The position numbers were made by a program, and so were the translations under genes. From positions 434,001 to 498,000 of the forward strand of contig NZ_QHLX01000001.1 in assembly GCF_004135675.1 (NCBI RefSeq): DNA of 64,000 nt, written 5' to 3'. This document shows, one piece after another, positions 1 through 7,983 of the stretch; position 1 is the first letter of the stretch, and every line of letters starts with the position of its first letter. The notes below the pieces were generated by a model that saw only the letters and a program-made list of their open reading frames with translations, did no database searches and was not told the DNA's origin. The DNA is from Marinitoga lauensis. GTDB taxonomy: Bacteria; Thermotogota; Thermotogae; Petrotogales; Petrotogaceae.

Positions 1-632
1 TTATCTACTCCACCCATTATATGTTCTGTGGCCTCAAGTATTGTAACTTTAGAACCAAATCTCGAAAACATCTGGGCAAATTCCAATCCTAAAGCACCTG
101 CTCCAATAACAACCAATTTCTCTGGCACTTTCTTTAATTCAAGCGCAGTTTTATTTGTTAAATATTTAACTTTTTCTATACCTTTGATTGGAGGTATAAA
201 TGTTTTTGAACCAGTTGATATCAAAAACTTATCTCCATATAACTTCTTTTCATTCACCATAATAGTATTATTATCTACAAATTTCGCTTTTCCATTAATA
301 AATTCAACATTTTTTAAATTATCAAGAACCTTTTTATATTTTTCTTCTCTTGCTTTAAATACTAATTTATTTTTTTCTTCAACTATTTTAGAATAATCTA
401 TTTCTATTTTAGCGGATATTCCTGCAAAAATATTGCTTGATATTTTATGTATTAAATCCGCTTTATATAACATATGCTTTGTTGGAAAACAGCCAACATT
501 TACACATGTTCCACCTATTTCCACGTTTTTGTTATCATTAATCATCAAGACTTTTTTATTTAATTCATTTGCTTTCATTGCAGCAGCAAAACCTGCAGCT
601 CCACCACCTATAATAATTAAATCATATTTCAT
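1..632 (-). CDS. Dihydrolipoamide dehydrogenase/mercuric reductase-like flavoprotein (partial)
   Basis: N-terminal 210 or so residues of a class I pyridine nucleotide-disulfide oxidoreductase; the gene continues beyond the left edge. It opens with an FAD-binding GGGAAG motif at residues 8-13, followed by the redox-active pair in GGTCVNVGCFPTK, where the family usually has CVPSK. A second nucleotide-binding motif, VVIGAGALGLEFA, lies near residue 180 for NAD(P)H. Such enzymes pass electrons between NAD(P)H and a disulfide or other acceptor in the cytoplasm. The ATG at 632 has a strong GGAGGAG ribosome site. The substrate cannot be told from this part; the class call is firm. It follows the Hcp operon terminator in the same direction and is likely a separate unit. 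Confidence 0.85.
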   Translation of the reverse strand, partial: MKYDLIIIGGGAAGFAAAMKANELNKKVLMINDNKNVEIGGTCVNVGCFPTKHMLYKADLIHKISSNIFAGISAKIEIDYSKIVEEKNKLVFKAREEKYKKVLDNLKNVEFINGKAKFVDNNTIMVNEKKLYGDKFLISTGSKTFIPPIKGIEKVKYLTNKTALELKKVPEKLVVIGAGALGLEFAQMFSRFGSKVTILEATEHIMGGVD

Positions 633-729
633 AACCTCTCCTCCTTACCCCACCCATATAGGTATCATCAATTAAATTATAAACCTTTAATATTTCATTT
701 AAATAACATTATAAAAATAATATAATAAA

Positions 730-757
730 AATCAACCTCCAGTTTTGGAGGTTGATT
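730..757 (-). terminator. Rho-independent terminator of the hcp operon
   Basis: Perfect 11-bp inverted repeat AATCAACCTCC / GGAGGTTGATT with a 6-base loop, followed on the minus strand by a T-rich tail. It sits 12 bases past the hcp stop codon. Confidence 0.9.
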
Positions 758-768
758 AAAAAACTTAA

Positions 769-2436
769 TTATTTATTTAAGAAAAATTCTAAATCTTTTT
801 CTACTGTAGTTATTGGAGATAAATCAAATTTTTCAACAATAACTTTTGCTACATTAGGTGATAAAAATGCTGGTAGCACTGGACCAAGCTTAATACCTTT
901 TACACCTAAATATAATAATGCTAATAATACAGCTACTGCTTTTTGTTCATACCATGCTATATTATATTCAATTGGTAGTTCATTAATATCATCTAATCCA
1001 AATGCTTCTTTTAACTTTAATGCTGTTACTACTAATGAATAAGAATCATTACATTGACCAGCATCTAATACTCTTGGAATTCCATCAATATCTCCTAAAT
1101 CAAGCATATTATATCTATATTTTGCACAACCTGCTGTTAAAATTACATTATCTTTTGGAAGTTTTGCAGCAAACTCTGTATAATATTCTCTTTCTTTAAA
1201 TCTGCCATCACAACCTGCCATTACAAAGAATTTCTTAATTGCACCTGACTTTACTGCTTCAATAACTTTATCAGCAACTTGAGCTACCTGTTCATGAGCA
1301 AAACCAATAACTATTTTTTTACCTTTTCTTTCTGGAATTGGTCCTAATTCTAATGCTTTTTTTATTACAGGTGAAAAGTCTTTTGGTTTTCCATCTGTTC
1401 TATTAGGAATATGTGTCAATTTGTCAAATCCAACCAAACCTGTTGTAAATACTCTATCCTTATAACTTTCCTTTGGTGGAACTAAACAGTTTGTTGTCAT
1501 TAATATTGCTCCGCCAAACTCTTCAAATTCTTTATTCTGTTTCCACCATGCACTACCAAAATTACCAGCTAAATGTTTATATTTCTTTAACTCAGGATAT
1601 GCATTTGCAGGTAACATTTCACCGTGTGTATAAACCATAATACCTGTACCTTCTGTTTGTTTCAATAATTCTTCTAAATCGAGTAAATCATGACCACTTA
1701 CCAATATTCCAGGTGCATTATATGTTCCTGTATATACCTCCGTAATTTCCGGGTTTCCATATGTAGATGTATTTGCTTTATCTAATAATGCCATTGCTTC
1801 TACTGCATATTTTCCTGCTTCCATTATTAATTCCAATAACTCATCAACTGTAATATCTTCTCTTAATGTCTCAACTAATCCTTTTTGTATAAAATATAAA
1901 ATATCATCATTGGCATATTTTAAAACATATGCATGATCGGTATATGCAGCTATCCCTTTTAATCCATAAGTTAAAAATTGTTTCAATGATCTTATATCTT
2001 CATCTTTATCTACCATAACTCCTTCTTCTGCACCCTTTAATTCATATATCTCTGCTCCTCCAGGTTTGTACCATTCTGCAGCTTCTGGAACTTTTTCATC
2101 AAAAGGTTTTCCTTCTTTTGCAACATATGCATCGAGAAATTTATGTTTTACTCTATCTCTTAGTTCAATAGCTCTTTCTATAAATTCAACCATTCTTTCA
2201 ACTGAAAAATTAACATTTGTTATTGTACTGAATAATGCCTCAGCAACATATAAGTTTGCTTCATCATCTTTAACCCCATACTCTTTCGCTTTTAATGCCC
2301 AGTAAGACAAACCTTTTGTTACCCAAATTAACATATATTGTAAATTTGCCACTTCTGGCGTTTTTCCACAAACACCCCTAATAGTACACCCTACACCTCT
2401 TGCCGTCTCTGAACACTGATAACAAAACATACCCAT
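769..2436 (-). CDS. hcp: Hybrid cluster protein (hydroxylamine reductase, prismane)
   Basis: Full-length Hcp of about 555 residues, a cytoplasmic Fe-S/Fe-S-O protein that reduces hydroxylamine in vitro and is implicated in nitric oxide removal and protein S-nitrosylation. The N-terminal cysteine set CYQC...GC...VC has spacing C-x2-C-x8-C-x5-C and binds the cubane cluster. Hybrid-cluster motifs later include [11 protein letters not shown], the Cys in [15 protein letters not shown], and a late [10 protein letters not shown] segment. A GTG at 2442 lies inside the ribosome site; the ATG at 2436 stands 6 bases after GGAGGT and is the better start. It follows the DUF438/hemerythrin gene by a short gap in one operon and is presumably controlled by the Crp/Fnr-family site at 3726-3741. 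Confidence 0.95.
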   Translation of the reverse strand: MGMFCYQCSETARGVGCTIRGVCGKTPEVANLQYMLIWVTKGLSYWALKAKEYGVKDDEANLYVAEALFSTITNVNFSVERMVEFIERAIELRDRVKHKFLDAYVAKEGKPFDEKVPEAAEWYKPGGAEIYELKGAEEGVMVDKDEDIRSLKQFLTYGLKGIAAYTDHAYVLKYANDDILYFIQKGLVETLREDITVDELLELIMEAGKYAVEAMALLDKANTSTYGNPEITEVYTGTYNAPGILVSGHDLLDLEELLKQTEGTGIMVYTHGEMLPANAYPELKKYKHLAGNFGSAWWKQNKEFEEFGGAILMTTNCLVPPKESYKDRVFTTGLVGFDKLTHIPNRTDGKPKDFSPVIKKALELGPIPERKGKKIVIGFAHEQVAQVADKVIEAVKSGAIKKFFVMAGCDGRFKEREYYTEFAAKLPKDNVILTAGCAKYRYNMLDLGDIDGIPRVLDAGQCNDSYSLVVTALKLKEAFGLDDINELPIEYNIAWYEQKAVAVLLALLYLGVKGIKLGPVLPAFLSPNVAKVIVEKFDLSPITTVEKDLEFFLNK

Positions 2437-2457
2437 ATTCACACCTCCACAGTTTTA

Positions 2458-3654
2458 TTAGTTTTCATCATAAATCCTTTTTTCACCAGTAATTTCCTGA
2501 ATAGGTTTTATATCCTGGGTTACTTCCAGAGTTCCTAAATATTCACCTTTTTCATTCCTTACTGCAAAATATCTAATATATACATATTTTTCTCCAACTT
2601 TTAACCAAAAATCTGCGTGATCCCTTTTTCCAGACTTGAAATCTTTTAATATTTTATTTACTATATCTATACTTTTTGATGGATGACAGTTTTGTACTGT
2701 TCTTCCAATAATTGCTCTACTTCTTACAAAAATCCTATCTTTTGTTTCACTAAAATATCTAACCTCATCATTTTCATCCACAAAAGTTATATCAATAGGT
2801 AAAGTATTTAACATACATTTTAATTGTTCAATGGTTAATTCTCCACTTGGCAATTTAACCTTTCCTTCAGTTAATTCTTCAACGTCTTTTTTTTCAATAT
2901 TTAATGGTTCTGGATCAAAACAACAATATCCAATTTCATCAAATTGATGCCTGATATCAATCCATTCTTCATCATCTATAAGTTTTAAAGCCGTGGGAAA
3001 TAATACAGAATGTTCTTTATGTACATGATTCATAAAAAATTCCAATAATGCTAAAGATATATTGTATAACTCTTTTTTAGCTTCTTCAAAATTCTTTTTA
3101 TCTTTTATTTTTATGAGCTGTTTTCTGAATTCTCTTACTTGATCATGTTCTTTCCACATTATTGCTGGTGGTTTAGTTATTCCATGTTTTTCAATGTATG
3201 GAAATAAAACATTTTCTTCTTTCAAAAAATAATTTTCTGCAGCCATTAAATCGTCAAAATGAATATTTAATTTCATAAATAATGGAAATGCTTCTTGAAT
3301 TGTTTTTTTATTTAAAACCTGTTTTGCAATATCTCTAATTTTTTCTGCTGTTTTTATTATATATTCATGTTCTTTCATTAATATGTAAATAGGGTGCCAT
3401 GATTCTACATCGATTTTTTCCTGTTCTATATATTCTTTAAACAATCCTAGATGAACATCACAAACTGATTGTATCTGTTCAATTGATACACCTTCCTGAT
3501 CCATTAACTCCTGCTCAACTATTGCTATTTCTTCTGCAGATAAATTCTTTATTACACTTTGAAGCTCTTTTTTTAATTTTTCATTTTCTTTTTCACTATT
3601 TATTCTTTTTATCAAATTCTTTAGATACTCTTTTTTATTAAAAAGTTCACTCAT
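2458..3654 (-). CDS. DUF438 / hemerythrin HHE / PAS sensor-like protein
   Basis: 398-residue soluble protein with three parts. Residues 5-75 match the DUF438 helical domain. Residues about 85-235 are a hemerythrin-like bundle with the His/Glu ligands expected for a di-iron site (HPIYILMKEHEY, HFDDLMAAENYFLKEE, WKEHDQ, FMNHVHKEHSVLFP). Residues about 270-390 are a PAS domain (LPIDITFVDENDEVRYFSETK). There is no output domain, so it may sense or scavenge NO or O2. Gene neighbourhoods in anaerobes often pair this family with hcp, and here it is the first gene of the hcp operon, 15-22 bases upstream. ATG at 3654 follows a GAGGAGATA-type site. Confidence 0.9.
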   Translation of the reverse strand: MSELFNKKEYLKNLIKRINSEKENEKLKKELQSVIKNLSAEEIAIVEQELMDQEGVSIEQIQSVCDVHLGLFKEYIEQEKIDVESWHPIYILMKEHEYIIKTAEKIRDIAKQVLNKKTIQEAFPLFMKLNIHFDDLMAAENYFLKEENVLFPYIEKHGITKPPAIMWKEHDQVREFRKQLIKIKDKKNFEEAKKELYNISLALLEFFMNHVHKEHSVLFPTALKLIDDEEWIDIRHQFDEIGYCCFDPEPLNIEKKDVEELTEGKVKLPSGELTIEQLKCMLNTLPIDITFVDENDEVRYFSETKDRIFVRSRAIIGRTVQNCHPSKSIDIVNKILKDFKSGKRDHADFWLKVGEKYVYIRYFAVRNEKGEYLGTLEVTQDIKPIQEITGEKRIYDEN

Positions 3655-3698
3655 ATTATCTCCTCGCTTTGTGAAAAATATTATTTATTTACATTTAA

Positions 3699-3730
3699 AT
3701 TATAACCTTTTTTATCCTATTTGTCTGTAA
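3699..3730 (-). promoter_or_regulatory. Promoter of the DUF438-hcp operon
   Basis: On the minus strand a TATAAT -10 box (3704-3699) stands 17 bases after CAGACA, a poor -35 that keeps only GACA of TTGACA and overlaps the palindrome at 3726-3741. A weak -35 beside an operator fits an activator-dependent promoter. The predicted start of transcription is near 3692. Confidence 0.6.
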
Positions 3731-3741
3731 CCCAGGTTACA
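3726..3741. promoter_or_regulatory. Crp/Fnr-family operator palindrome (HcpR-type)
   Basis: Perfect 16-bp palindrome TGTAACC-CA-GGTTACA. Taking the TATAAT at 3704-3699 as the -10 box puts its centre at -41.5, the class II activator position of Crp and Fnr. The regulator gene at 3972-4643 is next door. HcpR-type sites of GTAAC-N4-GTTAC form have, as I recall, been described for clostridia and Thermotogales; that part is from memory. Confidence 0.7.
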
Positions 3742-3770
3742 CAATAACGCTTTTTTATAATTTTTACAAT

Positions 3771-3971
3771 CAAAAAATCCTCTTGTAAAAAACAAGGAAA
3801 TTCAAACTGTTGAAAAAATAAAATAAGAAAAAATAATACGAGCGAATCCTAAACATTTCGCGGAGCAAAGAGTTTAAGAATTTTCACCGGATGAGTGTAT
3901 ATTATTTTGATTGTGTTATTTTGCATTTTACTTAGAAGCAAAAAATCCTCTTGTAAAAAACAAGAGGATTT
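3771..3971. repeat. Duplicated terminator arm flanking a ~142-bp non-coding insert
   Basis: A 26-base sequence beginning CAAAAAATCCTCTTG occurs at 3771-3796 and again, identically, at 3939-3964. Only the second copy continues into AGGATTTTT to form a complete terminator hairpin. The 142 bases between hold no ORF but do hold an imperfect inverted repeat (GAATCCTAAAC and GTTTAAGAATT) around 3845-3885. The rest of the gene-free stretch 3655-3971 is the hcp promoter region. This looks like a small insertion or a duplication inside a terminator; I do not recognise the insert. Confidence 0.5.
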
Positions 3972-3972
3972 T
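3943..3972 (-). terminator. Terminator of the Crp/Fnr regulator gene
   Basis: Inverted repeat AAATCCTCTTG / CAAGAGGATTT with a 7-base A-rich loop directly after the regulator's stop codon, with a T-run on the minus strand. Confidence 0.75.
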
Positions 3973-4643
3973 TAGAGACTGTTTATTGTGTCTTTGTTTA
4001 AAATATATATTTTATTACCTTCTTTTTTTATAATTCCTTCTTGCTCTAATTTTGAAAATGCTCTTGATAATGCAGGTCTTGTAACTCCAAACAAATGAGA
4101 GAGTTGTTCAATTGAATAATCCAAAACTATTACATCATCATCTTGAAAACTTCTTTTTTCTTTTATATAAAGAAGAATTTTATCTTTTAAATTGTTTAAA
4201 GTTATAAACCATAATTTTTGCGAGATAAAATTAAATTTTGTTCCAAGATATGTTATCAATTCTTTTAGAAAATCTTTATTACCTATACACAAATCAAATA
4301 TTTTTTCTTTTGGTATATAAGCTATTGTCGATTTTTCCTCTGAAATAATATCCACTGGAATTCTTGCATCTTTTGAAAATGTTGCTCCTACTGCAAGCAA
4401 TGAAGGGGCCTTCATATCTTCGATTTGAATTACTTTCCCATCTAATTCAGTCATTTCAGCTTTTACTTTTCCATGCAATAATATCATTACTTCACTTATT
4501 TTTTCACCTCTGGATTTTATTAATGTATCTTTTTCAAATTCTTTTATAATCATAAAATTTTTCTCTACTAATTCTTCAATTTCTGATAATTTTAATTTTC
4601 TAAATATTTCTAACTTTGAAAATTGGCCAACCAATGGATGCAT
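3972..4643 (-). CDS. Crp/Fnr-family transcriptional regulator, probable HcpR
   Basis: 223-residue regulator with an N-terminal cyclic-nucleotide-binding-type beta barrel (about residues 10-120), a dimer helix, and a C-terminal winged helix-turn-helix around YSIEQLSHLFGVTRPALSRAF, whose R-x-x-x-S-R helix is typical of family members that read GTAAC-like half sites. No cysteine cluster of the Fnr type is visible, so an Fe-S sensor is unlikely; a haem or other ligand is possible. Its position beside the hcp operon and the palindrome at 3726-3741 suggest control of nitrosative-stress genes. ATG at 4643 follows GAGGTG. Identity as HcpR is inferred from context; the Crp/Fnr family call is firm. Confidence 0.85.
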   Translation of the reverse strand: MHPLVGQFSKLEIFRKLKLSEIEELVEKNFMIIKEFEKDTLIKSRGEKISEVMILLHGKVKAEMTELDGKVIQIEDMKAPSLLAVGATFSKDARIPVDIISEEKSTIAYIPKEKIFDLCIGNKDFLKELITYLGTKFNFISQKLWFITLNNLKDKILLYIKEKRSFQDDDVIVLDYSIEQLSHLFGVTRPALSRAFSKLEQEGIIKKEGNKIYILNKDTINSL

Positions 4644-4661
4644 AATATCACCTCATAATTT

Positions 4662-4691
4662 ATTATATAGTATTTCGATTAATTTTGTCAA
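4662..4691 (-). promoter_or_regulatory. Sigma-A promoter of the Crp/Fnr regulator gene
   Basis: TTGACA, 18-base spacer, TATAAT on the minus strand, about 19 bases before the start codon. Both hexamers are perfect. Confidence 0.8.
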
Positions 4692-4752
4692 ATTTTTTTA
4701 TTAATATTAAATGTGATAAAATAAAATTAGACTATTAAAAGGAGGCATTTGT

Positions 4753-6252
4753 ATGCATATACTAACTGCTGAGGAGATGAAGAAAATTGATGACTCCACT
4801 TCAAAGGAATATGGAATTACTTCTGAAGTTTTAATGGAACAAGCTGCTATTTCAATTTATAATGAAATCACAAAAGAATTTAATAAAAATACGCATTTTT
4901 TATTTGTTTTAGGAACCGGAAATAATGGTGGAGACGGATTAGCTACTGCAAGATTATTATATAATGATGGATATAAAAACTTAAAAATTGCTATTATAGG
5001 GAAAAATCAAAGTGAATTATTCAAAAAACAATTAATAACTATAAAAAAATTTGGATTTGATAATTTTATTGAAATTAATAATGATTTTAAAAATCATGTT
5101 AGTGTTGCAGATTGTATAATTGATGGTTTAATAGGAATTGGATTAAAAGGAGAACTAAAAAAAGAAACGCAGGAAATAATTGATATAATCAATTCAAAAA
5201 AGCGTGGAAAGATTATCTCTATAGATATACCTTCTGGAATAGATGCAAATACGGGAAAAATACTTGGAAATGCTATTAAAGCAGACAAAACTATAACCTT
5301 TGGAAGTTATAAACTTGGACACATTTTCTTTCCAGGAAGGGAATACTCAGGTTTAATAACAGTAGCTCCGCTTTCTTTTCCAAAAAAATTATTTAGTATT
5401 TCCCACAGAGAATTAGTAACCTCAGACATGGTAAAAAAGCTTTTACCTAATAGACCTAAATTTTCTCAAAAATATGATTTTGGTAATGTTTTAATTCTTG
5501 CTGGTTCAGCAGAATTCCCTGGTGCCTCTGTATTATCTGCTATTGGTGCTCAAAAAATTGGAGCAGGATTGGTCAGATTGATAACTCCATGTTCTTTATC
5601 TTCATCTGTTTTAGAACATGAACCAGGAATCATATACAAGTCACTGAATAAAGATAAATTTTCATTAAGAGATATTGATATAATTTCAAAAAACATAAAA
5701 AAAGCATCTGTAATAGTTATAGGTCCTGGATTGGGACGTTCTAATGAAACAATGCAATTTGTAAGGGGTGTAGTTGAAAATTCCAGAACACCTATTGTTG
5801 TAGATGCCGATGCATTATATGCTGTTGATGCGTTAACATTACGAAAGAATATCGTTTTAACCCCACATGTTGGAGAAATGCAAAGAATTGTAAGAACAGA
5901 TGAAATAGAAATAAGACAGAACTATGAATATACTGAATTTTTTGCTAAAAACAAAAAAGCAACTATTGTATTTAAAGACGCTACAACCATAATTACAAAC
6001 GGCGAAAAAACTTATTTCAATATTACCGGAAACACTGCTTTATCAAAAGGTGGAAGTGGAGATTTATTGACAGGAATAATAGCTGGATTAATAGCTCAAG
6101 GATTAAATGTTATGCAGGCAAGCATTATAGCTTCCTATCTATCTGGAAGAACTGCTGAAATAGTTAGCTCTGAAAAATCTGAATATTATACTACACCTCT
6201 TGATATTGCTAAGAATTTATATAGAGCGTTATTGGAGGTTATGAATGATTAA
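4753..6252 (+). CDS. nnr: Bifunctional NAD(P)H-hydrate epimerase / ADP-dependent dehydratase
   Basis: 499-residue two-domain repair enzyme. The N-terminal YjeF_N domain (about 1-215) epimerises R-NAD(P)HX and carries GTGNNGGDGLATARLL near residue 53 and DIPSGIDANTG. The C-terminal ribokinase-like domain (about 225-495) uses ADP to dehydrate S-NAD(P)HX and carries GPGLGRS, DADAL, LTPHVGEM and the catalytic NTALSKGGSGDLLTGIIAG near residue 435. Both halves are complete. ATG at 4753 follows AAAAGGAGG. The stop overlaps the next start by 8 bases, so the two are translationally coupled. It is divergent from the Crp/Fnr gene. Confidence 0.95.
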   Translation: MHILTAEEMKKIDDSTSKEYGITSEVLMEQAAISIYNEITKEFNKNTHFLFVLGTGNNGGDGLATARLLYNDGYKNLKIAIIGKNQSELFKKQLITIKKFGFDNFIEINNDFKNHVSVADCIIDGLIGIGLKGELKKETQEIIDIINSKKRGKIISIDIPSGIDANTGKILGNAIKADKTITFGSYKLGHIFFPGREYSGLITVAPLSFPKKLFSISHRELVTSDMVKKLLPNRPKFSQKYDFGNVLILAGSAEFPGASVLSAIGAQKIGAGLVRLITPCSLSSSVLEHEPGIIYKSLNKDKFSLRDIDIISKNIKKASVIVIGPGLGRSNETMQFVRGVVENSRTPIVVDADALYAVDALTLRKNIVLTPHVGEMQRIVRTDEIEIRQNYEYTEFFAKNKKATIVFKDATTIITNGEKTYFNITGNTALSKGGSGDLLTGIIAGLIAQGLNVMQASIIASYLSGRTAEIVSSEKSEYYTTPLDIAKNLYRALLEVMND

Positions 6253-7972
6253 ACGGAAACTTCTTCAACAATTAAAACAAAAACAATTATTAACCCAAAA
6301 ACAAATTCAGGCATTAAATATTGTTCAAATGCCATTAAATAAACTTGATAATGAAATAAATAATTTTATTTTAGAAAATGTTTTTTTAAAATTTGAAGAA
6401 GAAAACTTTAGTCTATATAGCCTGGATTATATGGATTATCTTTTAGAAACAACTACATATAAAAGGAGTTTTTTGGAAGAAATAAAGCCTATATTCCTTG
6501 CCATTGTTCCCGATGAGCTTGAAACAATAGCAGAAACTTTATTTGATTATCTTGATAATAATGGTATACTAACTATTTCAAAAAAAGAATTCATAAAAAA
6601 ATATAAATTAAAGAAAAAGGATTACGATTTATTAATAGAAACACTCAAAAATCTTGGACCTTCTGGATTTGCAGAAGAATCTCTTGAAAAAGCTCTAAAA
6701 ATCAGAGAAAAAGAAGGGGAAAGCGGTACGCCTCTCTCCAGTTTAGAAACAAATGAAAATATTGTATATATAAATTCAAAACCGGATATTGTATTTTTTA
6801 AAGAAGATAATAATATAAAATGGGAAATTAATACTCCTAAAATCCCAGAGATTGATGAAGTCTACTTAAAAAGTTTAAAATCAATAAAAGAAAAAAATTT
6901 AAAAAAATATATAGAAAAAGAAATGGAAAAATTGTATATTTTAAAAAATGCGATTAAAAAAAGAAAAGAATATTTAAATAAGCTAGCTGAGTTAATGGTA
7001 AAAGAAAATAAAATCTTTTTAGAAACTGGCACAAACCCCAAAAGGCTTGGAATACGAGCTGTAGCAAAAATTCTTGATCTTTCGCCATCAACTGTCAGTA
7101 GAAGTGTATCATCAAAATATTTTGTCAATCTAAAAAAAACAATATTACCTTTTTCAAGTGTTTTTAATACAAAAGAATCTCAAAAAAATGAAAAGGAAAT
7201 TATTATTAATTTTATTAAGGAACATATGGAAATATCAGATAATAAATTATCCAAACTAATTGAAGAGAAACTTAATATAAAAATTTCCAGGAGAACTGTA
7301 AATAAATATAAAAACCAATTAAAGAGGGCTGATACAATGCAATCATTTATTATGTCTGGCGGAGAACCAAAAAGTTCCTTAAAATTTTATAAAAATATTA
7401 TTGATAATTCTGATATTTTAATTGCTGTTGATAAAGGTATTGAATTATTTAAAAAAATTGATATAGAGCCTGATTATTTAATAGGCGACTTAGATTCTGC
7501 ATCTCAAGAATCAATAGCCTGGGCAGAATCTAATGGTGTTGAAATAATAAAATATAGACCTGAAAAAGATTTCACCGATATTGACCTTGCTATTGATTTT
7601 GCAATTAATAAAAATTCGGATAATATTATTATTTCAGGTTTTTTAGGTGATAGATTAGATCACATTTTTGGTGCATTATTATTATTAAAAAAATACAATA
7701 CTTATATTATGTTCAAAGAGGAATTGTTAGAAATTTCTAAGATCTCAAAAAATTTCGATAAAAAAGTAAAAATTGGTGAAATATGGTCTATTTTATCCTT
7801 AACAGAAAAAACTGAAGGAATATATCTTAAAGGTTTCAAATATTCTTTGAAAAATGGTACATTATTTTTTAACAATCCTATAGGTATTAGTAACGAAACT
7901 ATAGAAGAAAATATAGAAATTTCATATAATAAAGGTTGTCTTATGTATTTTAGATGGAAAAATGGCGTTTAA
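6245..7972 (+). CDS. rpoN: RNA polymerase sigma-54 factor reading into thiamine pyrophosphokinase (apparent fusion)
   Basis: 575-residue open frame. Residues 1-364 are a short sigma-54 factor: a Gln-rich activator-interaction region (LTQKQIQALNIVQMPLNKLD, like the family's qQmtpqlqqaikLLqms), a core-binding region, a helix-turn-helix with STVSRSVSSKY near residue 285, and the RpoN box SRRTVNKYKNQL at about 350-361. Sigma-54 directs polymerase to -24/-12 promoters and needs an enhancer-binding ATPase. Residues 365-575 are a complete thiamine pyrophosphokinase. The join lies just after the RpoN box, where sigma-54 proteins normally end. One extra G in the GGG run at 7326-7328 would give a stop (TGA at 7330) and a separate kinase gene, so the fusion may be a sequence artefact. 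No sigma-54 activator gene is in the window. Confidence 0.85.
   Translation: MIKRKLLQQLKQKQLLTQKQIQALNIVQMPLNKLDNEINNFILENVFLKFEEENFSLYSLDYMDYLLETTTYKRSFLEEIKPIFLAIVPDELETIAETLFDYLDNNGILTISKKEFIKKYKLKKKDYDLLIETLKNLGPSGFAEESLEKALKIREKEGESGTPLSSLETNENIVYINSKPDIVFFKEDNNIKWEINTPKIPEIDEVYLKSLKSIKEKNLKKYIEKEMEKLYILKNAIKKRKEYLNKLAELMVKENKIFLETGTNPKRLGIRAVAKILDLSPSTVSRSVSSKYFVNLKKTILPFSSVFNTKESQKNEKEIIINFIKEHMEISDNKLSKLIEEKLNIKISRRTVNKYKNQLKRADTMQSFIMSGGEPKSSLKFYKNIIDNSDILIAVDKGIELFKKIDIEPDYLIGDLDSASQESIAWAESNGVEIIKYRPEKDFTDIDLAIDFAINKNSDNIIISGFLGDRLDHIFGALLLLKKYNTYIMFKEELLEISKISKNFDKKVKIGEIWSILSLTEKTEGIYLKGFKYSLKNGTLFFNNPIGISNETIEENIEISYNKGCLMYFRWKNGV
7337..7972 (+). CDS. Thiamine pyrophosphokinase (module or separate gene)
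   Basis: From an internal ATG at 7337 this frame encodes 211 residues, the usual full length of thiamine pyrophosphokinase, which transfers pyrophosphate from ATP to thiamine. Recognisable motifs are ILIAVDKGIELF, DYLIGDLDSAS (metal-binding Asp residues), YRPEKDFTDIDLA and ISGFLGDRLDHIFG. An AGAGGG ribosome site lies 8 bases upstream of the ATG, so the kinase can be made on its own whether or not the upstream frame is truly fused. Confidence 0.75.
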   Translation: MQSFIMSGGEPKSSLKFYKNIIDNSDILIAVDKGIELFKKIDIEPDYLIGDLDSASQESIAWAESNGVEIIKYRPEKDFTDIDLAIDFAINKNSDNIIISGFLGDRLDHIFGALLLLKKYNTYIMFKEELLEISKISKNFDKKVKIGEIWSILSLTEKTEGIYLKGFKYSLKNGTLFFNNPIGISNETIEENIEISYNKGCLMYFRWKNGV

Positions 7973-7983
7973 CGCCATTTTTT
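7958..7983. terminator. Bidirectional terminator between convergent genes
   Basis: AAAAATGGCG / CGCCATTTTT with a 5-base loop TTTAA. A-run on one side and T-run on the other serve both the kinase gene (+) and the GH1 gene (-), whose stop codons overlap within the loop. Confidence 0.85.
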
